Assembly (NCBI RefSeq): GCF_000189635.1
Contig: NW_002476412.1
Span: 1-64,000 of the forward strand
Source of the DNA: Tetrahymena thermophila SB210
Taxonomy: Eukaryota; Ciliophora; Oligohymenophorea; Hymenostomatida; Tetrahymenidae
DNA length: 64,000 nt
Reading direction: 5' to 3'
Part shown: in pieces, positions 56,014 to 64,000 of the stretch
How positions within the stretch are numbered: position 1 is the first letter of the stretch
How the letters are laid out: each line of letters begins with the position of its first letter
Made by a program: the position numbers and the translations under genes
Notes under the pieces: generated by a model
The model's input: the letters and a program-made list of their open reading frames with translations, nothing else
Database searches by the model: none
Told to the model about the DNA's origin: nothing

Positions 56014-56717
56014 CTTTTTTTATTTATTTAATTATATTTAAAATACAAATTCTGATTTTTAATAATTTAAGGATTAAAGATTTCTATGCTTATAATTGTT
56101 AAATATGTTCAATGTAATTCAAATATTCCAAAGTATAGCTTAAATATAACTCAATCACAAAAAAATTATTAACATAAAACTTTTATAATCTAATTTTGCG
56201 AATATTTATTCTTGTAAATAGTTTCTTAATGACTAAAGCAAAAAAATTGTATCTACTTTAAGATTAATTTTAAGACTAAAAAGAGGTAGTTTGTAATAAT
56301 TTTAATTCCATAAGTAATAATAAGCAAAATGTGGATTTATCTTATTTTTGATAATGAACTAAAATATTATCAAACTTATCATAATTTACTTTTACATGTT
56401 ATGATGAAATACAAATTAACACGTAAATATAATTTTAAGTCATTTTATACTTTAAAATATACTAATGAGCAATAAATTATAATTTATAATATTTATAGTT
56501 ATTTATCCATTTTCCTTTTTAAAATACGAATTTTTTAATTGATAAATTTAAATAATTATAAATAAAATTAACTTTTTTATTATTTATTATTTGCTTTAAA
56601 ATGGTTTAATAAATGAACTAATTAGAAAAAGCTATAAATATTAATTAAAAAAAAAGAAGATATTTTTTTTTAAAGTTTTGGATAGATAATAAATATAATA
56701 ATTTAAAAGAAAAAAAA
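56014..56717. other. Intergenic region
   Basis: 0.7 kb of AT-rich sequence upstream of the second LRR gene; nothing else recognised. Confidence 0.5.
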
Positions 56718-58384
56718 ATGGGATAAATAAAATCAAAGATGTAAATTAAAATAACTTTAATCAAATAATTAAATTATTTCAATCATAAATATTTTTTTAA
56801 AATGCTTAAAATATTTTATTTTTATTTCAGAGTACAAAAATATATCAATAAAAAACAATATACTAGCTTAGAAAGTGTATTTTTTTATATTTATTTTCTT
56901 GTTAATATTTGAAATTGATCATTATTTTTTTTAAGTTTGCTGATTCTTATTTGAGTTATCATGAAATTTTGGATTTAGATTTTAGGTAAGTTATTAGATA
57001 TTTAATTAATTAATTTTGCTTAATTTTTTATAGATTAATTTAGTTTTTAAAAATATTATAAGTATAATAAATAATTTTATTAAATTAGTGAAAAATTGTA
57101 TGAAGAACATGCCTTAATAATTGGAAATACAATTAAAAAATGCTAAAATCTTAAAAATTTAACTTTGAATTTAAGGTTTTCTTTTTATTAAGATAACATG
57201 TAAATGAGCTTTTAATATTTTTTAATTTGGATAGTAAAAATTAGTTAGATTTCTAATGTTTATAGCTCATTATTAAGGGAGTTCATGAATGTCAGAATCT
57301 CTAAGTCCTTTATTTAAATTTGAGGTAAGTTCAAAATTTATATTTTTTGAATTTTTCTAAATAAAATAAAGATAACTTAAAGCAAATAATATTCTAATTC
57401 TATTTTATGAAATTATTTGATAGGAATGTATGTCTAACAGATAAAGGAGAATATTTAGGAATGATGATAGTAAAAAATATAAATATCTAAAAGTTAACTT
57501 TGATTTTGAAGTAAATTTAAATATACCATTCATTCAATTCTAATTTTTAAGCTTAAAAATATTTTTTTTTAGTAATAACTGTATTCATAATTAAGATGTA
57601 TATAACTTAGTCTTAGGAGTATCTAAATGTCCTTAGATATCTAGCTTAGGTTTACATTTTAAGTAAGTTAAATTGCTTTTTATTTTTAAATTTATTTTTA
57701 ATAAAAACTCTTTTACATTTGGTTCTAAAAATTTTAAAATATTTTAATTAAAACTTGTTTTCAATAATTTTTCAAATTTTTTAGTGATATCGATGACTAA
57801 GGAATATCATTAATTGGGTAATCTTTAGCTCAATTTAGAAATCTCAAAAGTTTAAAATTAGTTATTTGGTAAAGTATTTTAATTTGAAGCTAGTAAAAAA
57901 ATCAAATAAACACTGAATTAAATTTATTAAAATTTTAAGAAAATAATTATTTCTTATTATTTTTTTTTGAATTTTTTAGGTTTAACAACAACGGTGTAGC
58001 TTGCTTATAAGATTTACAAATGGGTATTGCACAATGTGAAAATCTTTCAATATTGAATCTTATATTTGGTTTCTAAAAGTATATTTTACTATATTTTTTA
58101 TGTTTTTATTAAAAATTTAAATTAATTTTAATTAGCAACTAGATAAAATAATAAAGTTTAAATACTCTAGCTCATTAAATTAAATTTTGGAAGAAAATCA
58201 CCTCCTTGAGAATAATTTTGGAGTATTGATTGATATTTGTTTGATAGCAATTTTTCTTTTATTAACTAAAAAAAATTATTTTTAAAGAATTAATAAATTT
58301 ATGTTTGGAGAAATGGGTCATATTATTGATCTTCAAGCAAAAAAATTGGAGAGACTAGTGGATTTAAGAATTATTAACTTATGA
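56718..58384 (+). CDS. Second leucine-rich-repeat protein, mostly one repeat per exon
   Basis: Eleven exons: 56718-56740, 56831-56876, 56936-56985, 57089-57175, 57235-57324, 57424-57510, 57573-57662, 57785-57868, 57980-58078, 58136-58222, 58288-58384. The total is 840 nt (279 residues). From exon 4 on, every exon is 84-99 nt and phase 2 to phase 2, each encoding one repeat of the form ...C-x-N-L-x-x-L-x-L-x-L (for example KKCQNLKNLTLNLR, HECQNLQVLYLNLR). This is the same exon design as the LRR gene at 19243. Exons 1-3 are inferred from frame and splice phase and are less certain. The repeats lack a linked catalytic or membrane domain, so a protein-binding role is inferred. Confidence 0.72.
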
Positions 58385-58987
58385 ATAAATAGTTTTTAGT
58401 ATTTACTAAGGTATTCATATTTTTAAAATTTCAGTAACAATTGAAAGAAATAATCTCTTTTTATTTATTTTATATTTATATATAAAAATCAATAATTGAA
58501 TGTTTCTTTTTTCATATATGCACATATTTATTCTTAAATCTTTAGATTTATATTAAATAAACATAATAATGTCTTATTACTTACTTTAAAAACTACGAAA
58601 AAATTTAGTATTTCTTAGAAATTGTGGAATAATTTTTATGAAAATTGATTTTTGATTAAAATGTTTGTAAAAAAATAAAAAAAAATACAAGTAAGTACTT
58701 ATAATAATTGTTCAAAAATATTTGATGAAAATGAGTAATTTAAAAAATAATCTAAATTTGAAAATACCTCAAATAATTATTAATTTATAACTGTGATTTT
58801 TTTTTATGTAAATTGAAAAGGAGTGAGTGAGTAATGTAGAAATAAAAGAATACTGGAAAAAATAAATTAAACACTGCGCTTACTTATTTACTAACAAAGA
58901 TTATTAAAAATATAAATGAATTATTTAAATAAATCTATCTATTAGTATAATATTATTTATATATAAATAGTTGAAAAATAAATAAAA
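58385..58987. other. Convergent intergenic region
   Basis: 0.6 kb between the 3' ends of the LRR gene and the leftward kinase gene; AT-rich, nothing recognised. Confidence 0.55.
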
Positions 58988-60562
58988 TCAAATATTTGTT
59001 TTTAAATATCTTGAGATATCTTCAATTAAATTACTGTAATACATAAATTCTCCTTTTATTGGTGTGAAGATAATAGATTTTGTTTCTGATTACTTCAATT
59101 CTTCAATCATAACTATTTCTATCTGAATTTCAATATAATTTTGTATTTCTTCAATTCCAGTATTTTATAAATATTCATCACTGTCATCATCAGTACTATA
59201 TTCAGTAAATTCTGGAGAAGTATATTTTAAAGTGACTTAAAAGGTTAAATCTTATGTTTCCCCAAAAATATTTTGATCAAAGACTTCAGGATTATTATTT
59301 CCAAAGCAACACAACAAGTGTTATAATATTTAACATGTACTCATTTCAAATAATAAAGATCCTTTTTGGAGTTCACTCTCCTTTATTTATCGTGGGTTTT
59401 TATCACAAAACAATTTGATTTCTTAAATTAGTTCATCATATCTTGTGCAATTAGACTGTAGCATTTCGTTAAACTTTTTATCAAAGCTTATTGTACTATC
59501 ACTTCTATTTTCATCTTCTTTTTTCTTAATAACAATATTATGGTAGATAAATTCTTCTTCTTCATCTTCAATCTAAAAAACTTTTGTATTTCCAGTTAAT
59601 GAGAGGTTTTTCAACATATTTTAGACTTCTTATAAATTGTAAACTTAGTGGTTGAAGATTTAAGCAGCATCTTCAATCTCTCCAGTCAAAAGACCCCAAA
59701 TAAGATCATATACTTCAGGTTTTATTTCTAAATTAGTATTATAATTTGCTTTGTATAAAAGGGTAATACCTTCTAAAAATTTATTTTTTTTCTTCAAACT
59801 TATCAAATTTTTCATATTCTCACTAATACGAAAATATACGATTAAAGTCAAGAGAAGCATACCCAATTAATATAAATCCAATTTGTAGGGGCTGTATGGT
59901 TTAACTTGTGATTTAGCAATTCCATCATTTAATTCGAGCGGATTATAACTTAATGTCCCACAAACTGTTTATGATAGTTAATTTTATTTGATTTTTTAGC
60001 AGTGCTTAAAATCGATAAGAATATCTTTCAAACCATTTGATTATTACTCAATTAAAATATGATCTACTTTTATATCACAGTGGCATAAATTTAAACTGTG
60101 AAGTTTTCTAATGCTACTAGCAACTTATGTAAAATGATACAGTGCAAATATCCATCTCATTCCTCTAGTATTATTGCTTTTTACTTTACTACAAATTTAA
60201 GTAAGACTAAAAATAATATAGGGGAATACAATCTAACATTTGTGGTCATCATATTTAATCATTTTTAAGATGCTAAGATCAACTTCATTGGTAATTTCAT
60301 TTAAGTGCTAGTAGATTGTTTTTTGGTGATTATAGTCTTTTTTACTGAAAAACTCTTTGAAAAAATAAACTTTGTTATTTAAGGTTCCTACTTTACAGTC
60401 AGCAGATTAGCCACTATGAATAATAAAATCAGCTATCATTTTTTGCTTATTTGTTTTTTAGATGTATTTTTTGAATTAATTATATTCTTTTTAAAGCAAA
60501 GAGAACTTGAATCTATTAATTAAAAAGTCTTTTATTTTTGGTAAAATATTAAAAAAATCCAT
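58988..60562 (-). CDS. Divergent protein kinase, possible pseudokinase
   Basis: A single-exon frame of 524 residues ending on TGA. Residues about 45-290 resemble a protein kinase domain: a degenerate glycine loop (HSGQSADCKVG), a candidate beta-3 Lys69 (VYFFKEF), a catalytic loop HCDIKVDH (161-168), then DFKHC (184-188). An activation-segment end CGTLSYNPLEL and LDLYQLGMLLLTLIVYF follow. The HRD motif is HCD with the catalytic Asp163 kept. The metal-binding Asn is replaced by His168, and DFG is DFK. Activity is therefore doubtful, though not excluded. The C-terminal 200 residues have acidic stretches (EDEEEEF; STDDDSDEY) and no recognised domain. It is not in an operon-like setting; it converges on the second LRR gene. 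Confidence 0.75.
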
Positions 60563-61917
60563 TTATTTTTACTATAAATAAAATGATAGACAGACAGAGG
60601 AATTCTTGAGTAAAACATAAAATTCCTTTAAAAATGTCATTTTTTGAATTGAATTAGCTTTAAAAGCAAAAAAAATTTCATTTTATTTTTTCCATCTTTT
60701 TAGAGCAGTTTTTAAGATTAATATTTGAATAATAATAATAATAATATTAAGTTACAGTAGTTTCTCATTAAGAATATTTTTAAGTAATAGATGGTAAAAA
60801 AAAAATTAAGCAAATATATGTGAAGAAAATTGCATTTTAAAATATTAATTTCAAAGGGTTTTTTAATGAATAATAGAAGTTGAGTTTTATTGGTTGCTAA
60901 AAAAGTATCAAAAAGCTTCAAAGATGATAGAATCATCACCAAAATACGATTAAAAATTTTTCTAGGAGATAAGCTATCCAAAAATACACGTGAGTATGAT
61001 AGATTAGAAGCGTCTGAATCCTTTAGAGAAATATAAATAAACGATCACTAGTTAGTATTTTTTTGAATAGAGGTTACAATATTCTAAAGAGGATTACTGC
61101 AAAACTTATTTTCTCTAATAAGATAAAGAAGATTTCATCACTAAAAAAGAAAAAAGGAAATTGAAATAAGCTGAAATAAAAAAAAAATTGAGTTAAATGC
61201 CTTTTTAATTTTGGATAGTCTATCTAAACTAATGAATATTTAATTAAAAAAAATTTAGACAAATGTTTAGCTTTAAAAAAAAAATTTGATTAAATTTTGA
61301 AAATAATCAAGGTTTTTAAATATTTTATTTCTTGGGGTTCTATCATAATTTCTAATTTCTCATGAAACATAATTAAATAATAAATAGAAAGTTATTGGTT
61401 GTAATTTTCAATTTCCTTAATATAATAGAGGATAATGTTTAAGATTTAAAGTTTTTAATGTTTTTGGTTAAAACTCAGTGATTGCTTAAGAAAAATTCAT
61501 TTATTTAAGTAAATTTAATTTGTAAATTTTTATATTTTTAATAAGTTATTTATTAATTTTCCAAAAAAAGTATTCATTAAACATAAAAAAAACAAAATAT
61601 TTTAATTTAAGGTTAAATAATCTTATTACAAAATATTATTTAATTAAACATATTATTTTTAATATTCAAATATTTATTATTTATTAATCCTTTTTCACAT
61701 CTGTTTATCGTCAATAGATAATTAATTTAAAGACAATTAATCTCTTTGATTTAAGACACTTGCTTTTTAGTTTCCAATATTATGGGCAATCACTTTTAAT
61801 TTTTTTTAAATTAAAGTTAATATATAAATAAAGCATTCGTAGTATTAAAAAAAATAAATCATATAAAAACAAATTAAAAGAATTTTATTGTTTTAAATTC
61901 ATTTTTATAAATAAAAA
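60563..61917. other. Intergenic region
   Basis: 1.35 kb upstream of the kinase gene and before the terminal repeats. Two overlapping minus-strand frames (about 76 and 87 codons, 60718-61138) exist, but their composition fits chance in AT-rich DNA with a single stop codon. Confidence 0.45.
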
Positions 61918-64000
61918 TATCACAATCCAAAACAAATAAACAATTTTTACTTAAGATAAAATGTCAAATTTAAGAGATTAACGCAATTTGCTAAAGCAGA
62001 ACCTAAGCTTGATAAACCTTAATCACCAATGTTGTGATATCTTTTTAATATTCAAGAAAAAATAAAAAATTAACTAGTTATTAGAAGGAAAAAATGAAGA
62101 AATAATATGAAATAATAAGAAATTAATTAAAAAATAATAAAATAATTTTTGAAAATTAAAAAATTAGTTAAATAAAAAAGATAAAAGAAAAGAAAACACA
62201 AATAAAATTAAAAAGGAGAAGAAAAACTAATAATGAAATTAAAAGAATTTATTGTTTAAAATTCATTTTAATAAATAATAATATCATAATCCAAAACAAA
62301 TAAACTGTTTTTACCTAAGATAAAGTGTCAAATTTGAGAGATTAGTGCAATTTGCTAAAGCACAACCTAAGCCTGATACACCTTAATCACCAATATTGCT
62401 ATCACTTTTTAATATTGGAGAAAAAATATATAATTAACTAGTTATTCGAAGGAAAAAATGAAGAAATAATATGAAATAATAAGAAATTAATTCAATAAAT
62501 AATTGCTGAAAATTAAAAAATGATTTAAATAAAGAAAGATAAAAGAAAAGAAAACACAAATACAATTAAAAATAAATACAAAAGTAAATCAAATGAAAAG
62601 CTAATAAATATTAATATCATAATCCAAAACAAATAAACTATTTTTACTCAAGGTTAAGTGTCAAATTTGAGAGATTAGTACAATTTGCTAAAGCAGAACC
62701 TAAGCCTGATAAACCTTAATCACCAATTTTGTTATCACTTTTTAATATTGAAGAAAAAATATATAATTAAATAGTTATCAGAAGGAAAAAATGAAGAAAT
62801 AATATGAAATAATAAGAAATTAATTAAATAATAATAAAATAATTGTTGAAAATTTAAAAATTAGTTAAATAGAGAAAGATAAAAGAAAAGTAAACACAAG
62901 TACAATAAAAAAGAAAAAAAAAAGTAAATCAAATGAAAAACTAATATTGAAATTAATAGAATTTTTTGTTTTAAATTAATTTTTATAAATAATAATATCA
63001 CAATCCAAAATAAATAAAGGGTTTTTACTCAAAATGAAGTGTTAAATTCGAGAGATTAATGCAATTTGCTAAAGCAGAGCCTAAGCCTGATGCACCTATT
63101 TCACCAATTTTATTATTACTTTTTCATATTGAAGAAAAAATAAAAAATTAGCTAGTTATAAGAAGGAAAAAATGAAGAAATTAAATGAAATAATAATAAA
63201 ATAATTGTTGAAAAGAAAAAAAATTGTTAAGTAAAGAAAGATAAAAGAAAAGAAAACACAAATACTATAAAAAATAAAAAGTAAATCAAATGAAAAGCTA
63301 ATATTTAATTTAAAATAATTTTATTGTTTTAAATTAATTTTTTTAATAATAATATCACAATCCAAACCAAATAAACTGTTTTTACCCAAGATCAAGTATC
63401 AATTTTGAGAGATTAGTGCAATTTGCTAAAGCAGAACCTAAGCCTGATACACCCTAATCACCAATTTTGTTATCACTTTTTATTATTGAAGAAAAAATAT
63501 ATAATAAACTTGTTATTAGAAGGAAAAAATGAAGAAATAATATGAAATAATAAGATATTAATTAAAAAAAATAAAATAATTGCTGAAATTATAAAAATGA
63601 GTTAAACAAAGAAAGATAAAAAAAAAAGAAAACACAAATGCAATTAAAAACAAAAACAAAAGTAAATCATATGGAAAGCTTACAATTAAATTAAAAGAAT
63701 TTTATTGTTTTAAATTCGTTTTAATAAATAATAATATCACAATCCAAACCAAATAAACTGTTATTACTAAAAATAAAGTATCAAATTTGAGAGATTAGTG
63801 CAATTTGCTAAAGCAGAACCTAAGCCTTATGCACCTGTTTCACCAATTTTGTTATAACTTTTTTATTAATTTTGAAGAAAAAATATTTAAGTAACTAGTT
63901 TTTAGAAGGAAAAAATGAAGAAATAATATGAAATAATAACAAATTAATTAAAAAATAATAAAATAATTCTTGAAAATAAAAAAAAAAATGAGTTAAATAA
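61918..64000. repeat. Tandem ~360-bp repeats, at least six copies, with conserved coding-like core
   Basis: Units start (TATCAYAATCCAAA) at 61918, 62282, 62615, 62996, 63353 and 63735, spaced 333-382 bp, and the array continues past the window edge. The most conserved part is about 180 bp beginning with that start and including GCAATTTGCTAAAGCAGA. Read with the ciliate code on the plus strand, the core encodes about 60 residues (containing FAKAEPKPDTPQSPILLSLF and ending RRKK before TGA). This frame is fully open in units 2, 3 and 5, broken by TGA in units 1 and 4, and shifted in unit 6. The rest of each unit is AT-rich filler rich in GAAGAAATAATATGAAAT. Confidence 0.85.

Noticed and set aside
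60718..61138. Two overlapping minus-strand frames of about 87 and 76 codons upstream of the kinase gene
   Set aside because: Both are dominated by Leu, Ile, Phe, Lys and Asn as expected from AT-rich DNA with only TGA as stop. Neither has a motif, coding bias or plausible splice partner.
61918..64000. Terminal repeat array as a CRISPR array
   Set aside because: Units are ~360 bp with diverged AT-rich interiors, not short direct repeats with unique spacers, and the organism is a eukaryote.

Overview
The window is a macronuclear chromosome end from a ciliate, most likely Tetrahymena. Evidence: it opens with C4A2 telomere repeats (bases 1-27). Reading frames are long only if TAA and TAG are read as glutamine and TGA is the sole stop. 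The DNA is extremely AT-rich, and genes carry many short AT-rich GT-AG introns. The three 5S rRNA genes and a polyubiquitin gene read cleanly under this interpretation. All gene models below use the ciliate nuclear code. Splice sites were placed by hand, and in each multi-exon model the exon lengths sum to a multiple of three and end on TGA.

Layout. 1-7 kb: telomere, an AIG1/ADTRP-like membrane protein gene only about 300 bp from the telomere, and a nine-exon kinesin-13 gene (minus strand) that carries an N-terminal SAP motif. 7-17 kb: the first of four giant PAS-containing multi-pass membrane protein genes (copy A), then a convergent Asn/Gln/Ser-rich coiled-coil protein gene. 17-23 kb: three identical tandem 5S rRNA genes, a 16-exon leucine-rich-repeat (LRR) gene built with about one repeat per exon, and two small unrecognised genes. 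25-28.5 kb: a decaying tandem array of minus-strand tRNA genes with a CCA (Trp) anticodon, with several degenerate copies.

30-53 kb: three head-to-tail paralogues (copies B, C, D) of the giant membrane protein. All four copies share six exons with the same five intron positions and phases (1,0,1,2,1). Each has an N-terminal multi-pass membrane domain, a His/Cys motif, a helical region, a PAS-like domain, a low-complexity Gln/Ser/Asn linker and a C-terminal membrane domain. The architecture resembles the tiny-macrocysts (TmcB/TmcC)-type PAS proteins that are expanded in ciliates. 54-56 kb: a variant tRNA-Asp, a three-unit polyubiquitin gene and a canonical tRNA-Asp(GTC). 56.7-60.6 kb: a second LRR gene with mostly one repeat per exon and, on the minus strand, a divergent protein kinase with altered HRD and DFG motifs. 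61.9-64 kb: at least six tandem copies of a roughly 360-bp repeat whose core keeps a short reading frame; the array runs off the window.

The genes do not form one pathway. The striking themes are local amplification (5S, tRNA, PAS membrane proteins, ubiquitin units, LRR exons, terminal repeats) at several stages of homogenisation or decay. Long gaps between genes are AT-rich and otherwise featureless.
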